In this document: positions 7,058-15,006 of the stretch, piece after piece
Position numbering within the stretch: the first letter of the stretch is position 1
How the letters are laid out: every line of letters starts with the position of its first letter
Assembly: GCA_934162205.1 (NCBI GenBank)
Contig: CAKPIA010000014.1
Coordinates: 1-25,170, forward strand
Direction of reading: 5' to 3'
From: an uncultured Clostridia bacterium
Lineage (GTDB): Bacteria; Bacillota; Clostridia; TANB77; CAG-508
Length of the DNA: 25,170 bases
The notes under the pieces: model-generated
The model's input: the letters and a program-made list of their open reading frames with translations, nothing else
What the model was told of the DNA's origin: nothing
Databases searched by the model: none
Position numbers and translations under genes: made by a program

Positions 7058-8416
7058 TTGAATAAAATATTAATTGCAAATAGAGGAGAAATTGCAGTTA
7101 GAATAATTAGAGCATGCAAAGAAATGAATATAAAAACAGTTGCTGTATATTCAGAAGCAGATAAAAATTCATTACATACCAGATTAGCAGATGAAGCAAT
7201 TTGTATAGGACCAGCAAATTCCAAACAGAGTTATTTAAATATTAAAAATATTATAGAAGCTGCACAAATTACAAAAGCAGATAGTATACATCCAGGATTT
7301 GGATTTTTATCAGAAAACTCTCAATTTGCAAAAATCTGTGAAGAATCTAATATAAAGTTTATTGGACCCAAATCAGAGATTATAGATTTGTTAGGCAACA
7401 AATCTAATAGTAAAGAACTAATGAAAAAAGAAGGGATTCCAGTAATACCAGGATCGGATGGTAGTATAAAAAATTTAAAAGATGCTATTTTAATTTGTGA
7501 ACAAATTGGATATCCAATTTTATTAAAAGCATCAGCAGGTGGTGGAGGAAAAGGAATTAGAATAGTTAATTCGTTTGAGGAATTAGAAACAAATTATAAT
7601 ATAGTAAAACAAGAAGCAAAAAACTCATTTAATAATGATGAAATTTATATAGAAAAATATATATTAGAGCCAAGACATGTAGAAATACAAATTTTAGCAG
7701 ATGAATATGGAAATGCAATACATTTAGGAGAAAGAGATTGTTCTATACAAAGAAATCATCAAAAAATAATAGAAGAAACACCGTCAATGATTGTTGATGA
7801 AAAATTAAGAAATAAAATGGGAAATGTTGCTATAAAAGTTGCAAAGGCAGCTAATTATACAAGTTGTGGAACTGTGGAATTTTTGGTAGATTCTAATAGG
7901 AATTTTTATTTTATGGAAATGAATACAAGAATTCAGGTTGAACATCCAATAACAGAAATGAGAACAGGAATAGATTTAGTAAAAGAACAAATAAGAATAG
8001 CAGCAGGAGAAAAGTTAAAATATAAGCAAAAAGAAATTGAATTTAGGGGGCATTCAATTGAGTGCAGAATAAATGCAGAAAATCCAAATAAAAATTTTAT
8101 GCCATCACCAGGAAAAATAAATGAAATCAATTTACCAGGTGGAAATGGGATAAGAATAGATACTGCAATATATAATGGATATGTCATTCCACCAAATTAT
8201 GATTCTATGATTGCTAAAATAATAACTTTTGGAATTAATAGAAATGAAGCTATAAGTAAAATGAAAAGAGCATTAGAAGAACTAGTAATAGATGGAATTG
8301 AAACAAATAGGGATTTTCTTTTTGATATTATAAAAAATCCAAATTTTATAAGAGGAAAATTTGATACTTCATTTATTGAAAAAGAAATGTTAAAAGGAGA
8401 AACTAAAAATAGATGA
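7058..8416 (+). CDS. accC: Biotin carboxylase subunit of acetyl-CoA carboxylase
   Basis: The 452-residue ATP-grasp enzyme carboxylates the biotin on AccB using bicarbonate and ATP. It begins with the classic KILIANRGEIAVRI. The glycine-rich ATP loop GGGGKG is at 161-166. The segment RDCSIQRNHQKIIEE follows, and then the catalytic EMNTRIQVEH (287-296). Length is normal for AccC (about 450). The start codon is TTG at 7058: the conserved protein begins there, AAAGGA is upstream (7040-7045), and no suitable ATG exists nearby. It overlaps accD by ATGA. Confidence 0.97.
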   Translation: MNKILIANRGEIAVRIIRACKEMNIKTVAVYSEADKNSLHTRLADEAICIGPANSKQSYLNIKNIIEAAQITKADSIHPGFGFLSENSQFAKICEESNIKFIGPKSEIIDLLGNKSNSKELMKKEGIPVIPGSDGSIKNLKDAILICEQIGYPILLKASAGGGGKGIRIVNSFEELETNYNIVKQEAKNSFNNDEIYIEKYILEPRHVEIQILADEYGNAIHLGERDCSIQRNHQKIIEETPSMIVDEKLRNKMGNVAIKVAKAANYTSCGTVEFLVDSNRNFYFMEMNTRIQVEHPITEMRTGIDLVKEQIRIAAGEKLKYKQKEIEFRGHSIECRINAENPNKNFMPSPGKINEINLPGGNGIRIDTAIYNGYVIPPNYDSMIAKIITFGINRNEAISKMKRALEELVIDGIETNRDFLFDIIKNPNFIRGKFDTSFIEKEMLKGETKNR

Positions 8417-9273
8417 TTGTAGATAAAATAAAAAAAAGAGAAACAAAAAGTTTTGAAAATAAAAAATCACATATAGATATTCCAATAGGTAAATGGATGA
8501 AATGTGAAAATTGTAAAGAAATTGTTTATAAAGAAACAGTAAGAAGTAATTTTAATATTTGTCCTAATTGTGGTCATTATTTTAGAATGCATATAGGAAA
8601 AAGACTAGAGATGATAATAGATAAAGGTACATATAAAAGATTTGACTTAAATATAGATACAAGCAATCCATTAGAATTGGACGATTATCCTAAGAAATTA
8701 CAAAAGTTAAGAGAAAAAACAGGACTTGAAGAAGCAGTAGCATGTGGAACTGGAAAGATCAAAGGTGAAGACGTTGTAATATGTATAATGGATAGTGGAT
8801 TTTTAATGGGAAGTATGGGAGCTGTTGTTGGAGAAAAAATAACATATAGTATAGAAAAATCAATTGAATTAAAAATACCTTTAATAATATTTTGTGTTTC
8901 TGGTGGTGCAAGGATGCAAGAAGGAATAATTTCATTAATGCAAATGGCTAAGACTACAGCAGCACTTGCTAAATTAGACGAAGCAGGGGGATTATATATA
9001 TCAGTTTTAACAGATCCAACATATGGAGGAGTAACTGCATCCTTTGCAAGTTTAGGGGATATTATACTTGCAGAACCTGGAGCGATGATTGGGTTTGCTG
9101 GACAAAGAGTAATAGAGCAAACAATTGGAGAAAGATTACCAGATGGGTTTCAAACAGCAGAATTTTTATTAGAACATGGTTTTATAGATAAAATAGTAAA
9201 AAGAGAAGATATGAAAGATACACTTTATAAATTGATAGGATATCACAAAGGAGGAATTTCATATGGAAAGTAA
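8413..9273 (+). CDS. accD: Acetyl-CoA carboxylase carboxyltransferase, beta subunit
   Basis: The 286-residue protein is the zinc-finger subunit of the carboxyltransferase that moves the carboxyl group from biotin to acetyl-CoA. The N-terminal Cys4 finger is complete (Cys31, Cys34, Cys50, Cys53). The crotonase-type domain follows, with VSGGARMQEG and the segment around PTYGGVTASFASLGD. ATG 8413 overlaps the accC stop, and the 3' end overlaps accA by 11 bases, as expected for subunits of one complex made in equal amounts. Confidence 0.97.
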   Translation: MIVDKIKKRETKSFENKKSHIDIPIGKWMKCENCKEIVYKETVRSNFNICPNCGHYFRMHIGKRLEMIIDKGTYKRFDLNIDTSNPLELDDYPKKLQKLREKTGLEEAVACGTGKIKGEDVVICIMDSGFLMGSMGAVVGEKITYSIEKSIELKIPLIIFCVSGGARMQEGIISLMQMAKTTAALAKLDEAGGLYISVLTDPTYGGVTASFASLGDIILAEPGAMIGFAGQRVIEQTIGERLPDGFQTAEFLLEHGFIDKIVKREDMKDTLYKLIGYHKGGISYGK

Positions 9274-10078
9274 TAAACAAACGGCATGGGAAAAGGTAGA
9301 AATAGCTAGAAATCCAAAAAGAAAAACAGCATTAGATTATATTAATAATATTTTTGATGAATTTATAGAACTTCATGGTGATAGAAATTTTAAAGATGAT
9401 AAAGCTATTGTTTGTGGATTAGCAAGAATAAAAGAGCAAACATATACAGTAATAGGGGAACAAAAAGGTAGAACTACTAAAGAAAATATAGAAAGAAATT
9501 TTGGAATGCCAAATCCAGAAAGTTATAGAAAAGCTATAAGATTTATGAAACAAGCAGAAAAGTTTAAAAGACCAATAATAACTTTTATAGATACTAAAGG
9601 AGCATATCCAGGAGTTGAAGCAGAAGAAAGAGGCCAAGGAGAAGCAATTGCTAAATCTATGTTTGAAATGTCAAAATTAAAAGTTCCTATTATTGCTATA
9701 GTAATAGGAGAAGGTTCATCAGGAGGTGCTTTGGCAATAGGTGTTGCAAATAAAGTATATATGCTGGAAAATGCTATATATTCTATATTATCGCCAGAGG
9801 GTTATAGTAGTATACTATGGAAAGATTCAACAAGATATAAAGAAGCAGCAGAAAAAATGAAATTAACAGCTAAAGAATTATATAAATTAAATATTATAGA
9901 TAAAATAATAAAAGAACCACTTGAAATAAATGATGAAAGTTTTATACAATTAACTCAAAAAATGAAAGAAGATATAAAAAATGAGATTATAAAAATGCAA
10001 AAACTTACTAAACAGGAAATTGTACAAGACAGATATAAGAAATTTAGAGAAATAAAAGAATTTAATATTATAAATTGA
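9263..10078 (+). CDS. accA: Acetyl-CoA carboxylase carboxyltransferase, alpha subunit
   Basis: The 271-residue partner of AccD forms the carboxyltransferase heterotetramer. Family segments include AWEKVEIARNPKR, FIELHGDRNF, the central IITFIDTKGAYPGVEAEERG and the oxyanion-hole region IGEGSSGGALAI. The protein is shorter at the N-terminus than the E. coli form (319 residues), which is usual in Firmicutes. An AAAGGAGG site (9247-9254) inside accD precedes ATG 9263. The accB-accC-accD-accA set is complete here, so a full acetyl-CoA carboxylase is encoded in this operon. Confidence 0.97.
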   Translation: MESNKQTAWEKVEIARNPKRKTALDYINNIFDEFIELHGDRNFKDDKAIVCGLARIKEQTYTVIGEQKGRTTKENIERNFGMPNPESYRKAIRFMKQAEKFKRPIITFIDTKGAYPGVEAEERGQGEAIAKSMFEMSKLKVPIIAIVIGEGSSGGALAIGVANKVYMLENAIYSILSPEGYSSILWKDSTRYKEAAEKMKLTAKELYKLNIIDKIIKEPLEINDESFIQLTQKMKEDIKNEIIKMQKLTKQEIVQDRYKKFREIKEFNIIN

Positions 10079-10088
10079 GGAGGATAAA

Positions 10089-10862
10089 ATGTTATTAAAA
10101 GATAAGAAAATATTAATTATGGGAATAAGAAACAAATGGAGTATTGCTTTTGGAATAGCAAAATCTGCATATGAAAATGGGGCAAAATTAATTTTTACAT
10201 ATATGGGAGAAGATAACAAAGATAAAATCGAGGAATTAATATCAGAGTTTAAAGGAAGTAAAGCATATGTTTTAAATGATGCTTCAAAAGATGAACTAGT
10301 AGAAGAAGTATTTAAAAAGATAAAAGAAGAAAATGGAAAGATAGATGGAATTGTACATGCAATAGCACATGCAAATACAGAAGACTTGCATAATGATTTT
10401 ATATATACAAGTAAAGAAGGATATTTACATGCAGTTGAAGTAAGTAGTTATTCATTTGTATTGGCAGGGAGAATTGCTAAAGAAATAGATTTATTAAATG
10501 ATAATGCAAATTTATTAACATTAACATACCATGGATCAACAAAGGTATTAGATGGTTATAATGTAATGGGAATTGCAAAAGCAGCACTAGAATCAAGTGT
10601 TAGATATTTAGCAGAAAACTTAGGAAAAGAAGGGAAAAGAGTAAATGCAATTTCAGCAGGACCTATAAAAACATTGTCAGCTAAAGGAATAAAAGACTTT
10701 TCTTCTATATTAACTGTTGTAGAAGAAAAATCGCCTTTACATAGAAATGTAACAACAACTCAAGTTGGAAATGTTGCAACATTTTTATTAAGTGATATGT
10801 CAGATGCAATAACAGGTCAAGTAATTTATGCAGATAGTGGTTATAATATAATGGGAGTTTAA
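10089..10862 (+). CDS. fabI: Enoyl-ACP reductase, FabI type
   Basis: The 257-residue NAD(P)H-dependent short-chain dehydrogenase-like enzyme performs the last reduction of each elongation cycle. Diagnostic features are GIRNKWSIAFGIA near the start (FabI GIANKRSIAWGIA), AHAIAHAN-like residues near 110, and the active-site pair Tyr147 (LTYHGS) and Tyr157 with Lys164 (YNVMGIAK). SAGPIKTLSAKGI also matches FabI closely. It is the last gene of the operon, 10 bases after accA, with a GAGGAGG site. Many clostridial fab clusters instead carry the flavoprotein FabK near the front. FabI-type enzymes are the usual target of triclosan; sensitivity here is inference. Confidence 0.95.
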   Translation: MLLKDKKILIMGIRNKWSIAFGIAKSAYENGAKLIFTYMGEDNKDKIEELISEFKGSKAYVLNDASKDELVEEVFKKIKEENGKIDGIVHAIAHANTEDLHNDFIYTSKEGYLHAVEVSSYSFVLAGRIAKEIDLLNDNANLLTLTYHGSTKVLDGYNVMGIAKAALESSVRYLAENLGKEGKRVNAISAGPIKTLSAKGIKDFSSILTVVEEKSPLHRNVTTTQVGNVATFLLSDMSDAITGQVIYADSGYNIMGV

Positions 10863-10875
10863 AAATAAAATTTTA

Positions 10876-10904
10876 TTGATAATACATTTTTTTTATGATA
10901 TTAT
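10876..10904 (+). promoter_or_regulatory. Sigma-A type promoter for the CmpB-like gene
   Basis: TTGATA (10876-10881), a 17-base spacer and TATTAT (10899-10904) precede the gene at 10936 by about 25 bases from the expected start site. No terminator is visible after fabI, so this gene may also receive read-through from the fab operon. Confidence 0.6.
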
Positions 10905-10935
10905 ACTTCAAAAGTAAAAACATAAGGAGGAAAAA

Positions 10936-11622
10936 ATGTTTCATTCAATAGAAATATATATATTATTATTTTTCACATATGCAATATTAGGATGGCTAAT
11001 GGAAGTAGGATGTAAATTAGTAGAAACAAAAAAATTTATAAATAGAGGATTTTTAATTGGACCATATTGCCCAATATATGGATGGGGAGCAATAATAATA
11101 ACATTATTACTAAATAAATATCTAGCTGATCCAATTGCATTATTTATAATAGCAATTGTAATTTGTTCAATTATAGAATATGTAACAAGTTATTTTATGG
11201 AAAAAATATATCATGCAAGATGGTGGGATTACAGTAGAAGAAAATATAATATAAATGGAAGAATATGTTTAGAAACAATGATACCATTTGGGATATTAGG
11301 TGTTTTAATAATGTATTTTGCAAATCCATTTTTTACAGGAATATATGAAAAAATTCCAGAAATTGCATTAACAGTAATTTGTTCTTTCTTAGTAATAGTA
11401 TTTTTAATAGATAATATAATTTCTTCACATATTATATCAACAATAAAAGTTGAAGGTATAAAGGCGGAAAAAGACAATACAAAAGAGATAACAGAGAAAG
11501 TAAAACAGATATTACAAAGCAAGTCTTTCTTACATAAGAGATTAATTAATGCCTTTCCAGATATTAAAAATATAAGAGGAAAATTAAAATTAAAAATTGA
11601 AGAAAAAAGAAGGAATGATTAG
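10936..11622 (+). CDS. CmpB-family (putative ABC-transporter type IV) membrane protein
   Basis: The 228-residue protein has about five hydrophobic membrane segments in residues 5-165, followed by a charged, probably cytoplasmic tail with heptad-like helix (about 170-228). Conserved features of PF06541 (putative ABC-transporter type IV, CmpB) are visible: the first helix with YAILGWLMEV, NRGFLIGPYCPIYGWGA, and a segment ARWWDYS followed by NINGRICLE. The molecular function of the family is not established. AAGGAGG lies a few bases upstream of ATG 10936. The next gene, a phosphoesterase, begins one base after the stop, so the two are probably co-transcribed. Confidence 0.85.
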   Translation: MFHSIEIYILLFFTYAILGWLMEVGCKLVETKKFINRGFLIGPYCPIYGWGAIIITLLLNKYLADPIALFIIAIVICSIIEYVTSYFMEKIYHARWWDYSRRKYNINGRICLETMIPFGILGVLIMYFANPFFTGIYEKIPEIALTVICSFLVIVFLIDNIISSHIISTIKVEGIKAEKDNTKEITEKVKQILQSKSFLHKRLINAFPDIKNIRGKLKLKIEEKRRND

Positions 11623-11623
11623 T

Positions 11624-12460
11624 ATGAAAATTGCAATAATATCTGATGTACATGGAAATTTAGAAGCATTAAGAACGACATTAGAAGATATAAAAAAAAG
11701 AGATGTTGATAAAATTTTTTGTTTAGGTGACACCATAATGAAAGGTGTTCATAATAGTGAGTGCATAAGACTAATTAAAGAAAATTGTGATATTATTTTA
11801 AGAGGAAATACAGATAGACATTTTACAACTGACTTTGAAGATATAAGTATATATCCAGAATATGAACAAAAGAGAATAAAATGGATGCAGGAAAAACTTT
11901 CAAATGAAGAAAAAACTTTTTTACACCAACTACCATTTTCATATGAATTTTATATGAGTGGAAGTTTAGTTAGAATATTTCATGCAACGCCAAAAGCTGA
12001 TGATGTACCAGTATTAAATCATAGTTCTATAAAAGAAAAATTAAATATGTTTTATCCATCAAAAAATACTATTTCACAAGAAATTGCTGATGTAGTAATA
12101 TATGGACATATACATCATCCATATATGGATTCTTTATATAATAAAACATTAATAAATGTAGGTAGTATAGGGAACCCATTTGAAACAATACGAAACCCAG
12201 AAAAAGATAGTAATTGCTTAGAAATAACAAGAGCAACATATTTAATTCTTGAAGGAGAATATGGATCTAAAGAATATAAAAGTGATATATCATTTCAGTT
12301 AATAAAAGTTCCATATGATATAGATAAAGAACTTGTAGATGAAAATTTAAATATAGAAAAAGAAAATTATCATTACGAGTTAAAAAATGGAATGTATAGA
12401 AACATGGAAAAAGTAAATGGAAATTTTAGAAAAGCTGGTATTAATCCGGATGAATTTTAG
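11624..12460 (+). CDS. Calcineurin-like metallophosphoesterase
   Basis: The 278-residue protein has all the metal-binding motifs of the superfamily: D8-x-H10 (SDVHGN), GD at 35-36, GN at 61-62 (RGNTD), a histidine in FHATP, and GHIHH at 161-165. It resembles the YfcE/ser-thr-phosphatase-like group that hydrolyses phosphodiesters or phosphomonoesters. The substrate cannot be predicted. I start it at ATG 11624, where MKIAIISDVHGN begins as in the family and AAGGA lies nine bases upstream. A TTG at 11597 and an ATG at 11615 in the same frame would only add residues overlapping the previous gene. It ends just before a terminator. Confidence 0.88.
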   Translation: MKIAIISDVHGNLEALRTTLEDIKKRDVDKIFCLGDTIMKGVHNSECIRLIKENCDIILRGNTDRHFTTDFEDISIYPEYEQKRIKWMQEKLSNEEKTFLHQLPFSYEFYMSGSLVRIFHATPKADDVPVLNHSSIKEKLNMFYPSKNTISQEIADVVIYGHIHHPYMDSLYNKTLINVGSIGNPFETIRNPEKDSNCLEITRATYLILEGEYGSKEYKSDISFQLIKVPYDIDKELVDENLNIEKENYHYELKNGMYRNMEKVNGNFRKAGINPDEF

Positions 12461-12465
12461 ATTAA

Positions 12466-12504
12466 AAGTATCTACGAATTGTCGAAATTTGTAGATGCTT
12501 TTTT
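12466..12504 (+). terminator. Rho-independent terminator after the phosphoesterase
   Basis: A 15-bp stem (12466-12480 with 12486-12500, two G-T pairs) with a 5-base loop is followed by a T-run to 12504. It closes the CmpB/phosphoesterase unit and directly abuts the -35 of the next promoter. Confidence 0.85.
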
Positions 12505-12505
12505 G

Positions 12506-12534
12506 TTGACATTATATTTATACCAAATTATAAT
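12506..12534 (+). promoter_or_regulatory. Perfect consensus sigma-A promoter of the vWA surface protein
   Basis: TTGACA (12506-12511), exactly 17 bases, then TATAAT (12529-12534): both hexamers and spacing match the vegetative consensus. Transcription should start near 12541, leaving a roughly 100-base A/T-rich leader before ATG 12642 in which I see no strong structure. Confidence 0.85.
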
Positions 12535-12641
12535 AATAACATATTTAATTAACTTTCTATATATTTTTTATCAAAAATAATTGATTCTTATATTTAATTC
12601 TAAAAAAATCAAAAAAAATTAATTTAATAAGGAAGGTAGAT

Positions 12642-14612
12642 ATGAAAAAAATAAATGTAAAAAAGGTGTTATTGGTATTTTTAACGCTATTAATATCATG
12701 TTGCCAAATTTCAATAGCAACAGATAACAAAGAAGTAACAAAAGATGGGAGTTATTTAATTAATTATACAGAAGATATATATGATTTAAAAGATGTATTA
12801 AAATCAGGAGAAATTAATGTATTAAAATCAGTAAAATATAATAAAGATTTATCATTTGATGTTTCTTTAAAAGCACAAGGATTAGGATTTTCAAAGGAAA
12901 AAATAAGTAAAAATAATTATAACATTGTATTTGCAATAGATAATAGTGGATCAATGTATGGAGACTCAGGAAGAATTCAAGCATGTGTTTCAGCAATAAA
13001 TTCGGTCATAAAAGACTTATCAAGTAGTCCTAACATACAAATAGCAGTTGTAGCGTATAGCTCAGGGGCACATTTAGATTATTCGTCAGATGGTAGTCAA
13101 GAACAATATATTAGTTCTAATAATAGTTCCAGTGGAGTGCTTTTAGCACTTGATCATTATGATTCAAATGCATATATAGGATATACAGATAATTATGGAA
13201 CTGATACTACAAAAGATTATAATAGTAGAAATACATTAAGATGGATGTATTCTTCAACAGGAAAAAAATTCTATGCAGGAAGAACTAATACACAAGCAGG
13301 AATAATAAAGTCATATGAAGTTTTACAAAATGCATCTAATAAAAATAATGCTACACCTGTAATTGTATTAATGAGTGATGGAGAGGCAACAAATTATGCA
13401 TATAATGGAAACAATTTAACAGGATATAAATATGAAATAGATACAATATCTGCTTTAGATAAATATAAGAGTGCGTTTAGTAATGTTTATAGTCAAAATC
13501 AATTACCAGCATATAATGCTATTTTAAGTGCAAATTACGTCAAAAACAAATTAGAAAAATCATATAATAAAAAATGTAAATTTTATACATTAGGTTATTC
13601 ATTAGAACAGAATTATGAATATTCATTAGCAACTTTAAATCCAACAAATTCAAATCTAAAAAAATCACAAAACTATATGGAAAATAGTTATAAAAACTAT
13701 GGTTTATATTCTTTAATAAATTCAACAGAAAGTACAAATTTTAAAAATAAATATGGATTAAGCAGTTTAAAATATAATGACAAATATTATGAAGGTAGTG
13801 TTCAAAATATAAAATCTGTATATAGCCAAATTGTAAATGATTCTATAACAGAATATGAAGATTTTGGTCCAGTAAAAGAAGGAACAAATTTAACAATAGA
13901 AGATGCAATTGATAAAGGGTTTAAAATAAATATAGATACAGATAATATAGAAATGACTCTTAGTAAATCAGTTATAGGAAGTGATAAAAAAGAGCAAATA
14001 AAAATAAATTTAACAAAAAAATCTGAAAATAAATATGAATATACAGATGAAGGTATAAGTGTAATTTATAATGTAATAAATAACAAAGTAACATTTAAAA
14101 TATCTGCAAAAAATATTAATGGAAATATTTATGATTTAACATATAAATTAAATTTACTAGAAGAAGCTACAGGAACTGAAGAAGGAAAAACATATTACAC
14201 AAATGATACCAAAAATACATATTATGAATTTGAACCAGAAAATGAAAATCTATATTATGAAATAAATAATGTTAATGAAAAAATAGAAACAACTGGTTCA
14301 ATAACATTAAAAAAAGACAAAGAACCGGAAAAAGAAAATGTAGTAGAAAAAAATACTGTTATAGAAAATACAACAATTAACAATACAACAGAAAATAATA
14401 AAAATGTTACAAATGAAAATATAATAAATAAAAATACTATTAATGAAAATGTAACTAATAAAAACATTACTAATGAAGATATAGTTAACAAAAATATAAC
14501 AAATGAAACTATAAATAATAAAGTAGTAAATAATGAAACGGAAAATAATAATAAAACTAATAATAAAATAGTTACAAACAATGAAATAAAATTACCTAAG
14601 ACAGGATATTAA
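12642..14612 (+). CDS. Exported vWA-domain protein ending in LPKTG-Y
   Basis: The 656-residue protein starts with a signal peptide (KK-rich n-region, hydrophobic core about 9-19). Cleavage may follow Ala26; alternatively LISC at 17-20 fits a lipoprotein lipobox. A von Willebrand A domain starts near residue 92, with the metal-site motif D100-x-S102-x-S104 (AIDNSGSMYG) and the downstream SDGE at 245-248. The vWA domain is enlarged by tyrosine/serine/asparagine-rich insertions. A region of unknown fold covers about 400-550. Residues 571-650 are asparagine-rich degenerate repeats (about 30 Asn of 80), then LPKTGY and stop. The hydrophobic helix and charged tail needed for sortase anchoring are absent. 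Likely role is adhesion or pilus/wall-related binding (inference). GGAAGG precedes ATG 12642. It stands alone between a terminator and the pheST leader. Confidence 0.85.
   Translation: MKKINVKKVLLVFLTLLISCCQISIATDNKEVTKDGSYLINYTEDIYDLKDVLKSGEINVLKSVKYNKDLSFDVSLKAQGLGFSKEKISKNNYNIVFAIDNSGSMYGDSGRIQACVSAINSVIKDLSSSPNIQIAVVAYSSGAHLDYSSDGSQEQYISSNNSSSGVLLALDHYDSNAYIGYTDNYGTDTTKDYNSRNTLRWMYSSTGKKFYAGRTNTQAGIIKSYEVLQNASNKNNATPVIVLMSDGEATNYAYNGNNLTGYKYEIDTISALDKYKSAFSNVYSQNQLPAYNAILSANYVKNKLEKSYNKKCKFYTLGYSLEQNYEYSLATLNPTNSNLKKSQNYMENSYKNYGLYSLINSTESTNFKNKYGLSSLKYNDKYYEGSVQNIKSVYSQIVNDSITEYEDFGPVKEGTNLTIEDAIDKGFKINIDTDNIEMTLSKSVIGSDKKEQIKINLTKKSENKYEYTDEGISVIYNVINNKVTFKISAKNINGNIYDLTYKLNLLEEATGTEEGKTYYTNDTKNTYYEFEPENENLYYEINNVNEKIETTGSITLKKDKEPEKENVVEKNTVIENTTINNTTENNKNVTNENIINKNTINENVTNKNITNEDIVNKNITNETINNKVVNNETENNNKTNNKIVTNNEIKLPKTGY
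14350..14585 (+). repeat. Degenerate Asn-rich repeat region in the vWA gene
   Basis: The DNA is almost entirely A and T with repeated AATAAAAATAT/ACTAATGAA-like words. It encodes imperfect units of the NKNITNE type (two exact copies near residues 606 and 616) before the LPKTG. It probably forms an extended stalk. Such tracts are prone to slippage and copy-number change. Confidence 0.6.
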
Positions 14613-14634
14613 TTGAGAAAAAAATCATAAAACC

Positions 14635-14663
14635 TTGCACAATTAATATATTTGTGCTAATAT
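14635..14663 (+). promoter_or_regulatory. Promoter of the pheST T-box transcript
   Basis: TTGCAC (14635-14640), 17 bases, then TAATAT (14658-14663) with a TGC extension just before the -10. The start near 14670 leads straight into the T-box leader. Confidence 0.6.
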
Positions 14664-14669
14664 ATATAG

Positions 14670-14930
14670 TATAGTAAAAAATAAAGCCAAATAGAAAGCA
14701 AAGTAAAATAAAGGTCATATATTAAAAGAGAATTAGGTTATAGCTGAAAGCCTATAATATATATTTATTTGAAATTTCACTTTTTAAAGGTCTTCTTCTG
14801 AAACAATAGTAGGTAGAAGCGGTTGAACCGTTAAAACAGTAATAAGGTTAATTATTTTAATTAATAAAATTAGGTGGTACCACGAATATTATCCATTTCG
14901 TCCTATGTCTAGGATGAAATGGATTTTTTA
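14670..14930 (+). ncRNA. T-box riboswitch (Phe) of pheST
   Basis: The leader has the conserved T-box sequence AGGTGGTACCACG (14872-14884), whose UGGU can pair with the ACCA end of uncharged tRNA-Phe. An AGAGA element (14727-14731) fits the stem I GA motif. The probable specifier codon is TTC (Phe) at 14776-14778 followed by A, as usual for specifier loops. The leader ends in a terminator: 14891-14904 pairs with 14911-14924, followed by T's. The downstream genes are phenylalanyl-tRNA synthetase, which agrees. Uncharged tRNA-Phe should stabilise the antiterminator and switch on pheST. The 5' boundary is taken from the promoter and is approximate. Confidence 0.93.
14891..14929 (+). terminator. 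T-box regulated terminator
   Basis: ATCCATTTCGTCCT (14891-14904) pairs with AGGATGAAATGGAT (14911-14924; one G-T pair) over a 6-base loop, followed by six T. It is the off-state hairpin of the T-box. Confidence 0.92.
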
Positions 14931-14964
14931 TATTATAGGAAAGTTCTTCGAACTTCCTATAATA
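14931..14964. repeat. Inverted repeat 1 between T-box and pheS
   Basis: TATTATAGGA (14931-14940) pairs with TCCTATAATA (14955-14964), and the stem continues inward as AGTTC/GAACT around TTC with one bulged A: 15 pairs in total. It begins where the T-box terminator T-run ends. No T-run follows, so it is not a clear second terminator. Confidence 0.7.
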
Positions 14965-14974
14965 TAAATACATT

Positions 14975-15004
14975 GCGCAGAAATTTGCAAAGCAAATTTC
15001 ACGC
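14975..15004. repeat. Inverted repeat 2 between T-box and pheS
   Basis: GAAATTTGC (14980-14988) and GCAAATTTC (14992-15000) form a perfect 9-bp stem with an AAA loop, with an outer GCG/CGC extension (14975-14977 and 15002-15004). It is locally G+C-richer than its surroundings. Confidence 0.65.
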
Positions 15005-15006
15005 AC

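Noticed and set aside
14255..14581. Minus-strand frame with repeated hydrophobic segments, opposite the Asn-rich repeats
   Set aside because: The apparent membrane protein is only the complement of AAT/ACA-rich repeat codons. No ribosome site or promoter was seen.
14350..14585. Possible CRISPR-like repeat array
   Set aside because: The repeats are degenerate, in frame and code for Asn-rich protein units. There are no constant repeats with unique spacers and no cas genes.
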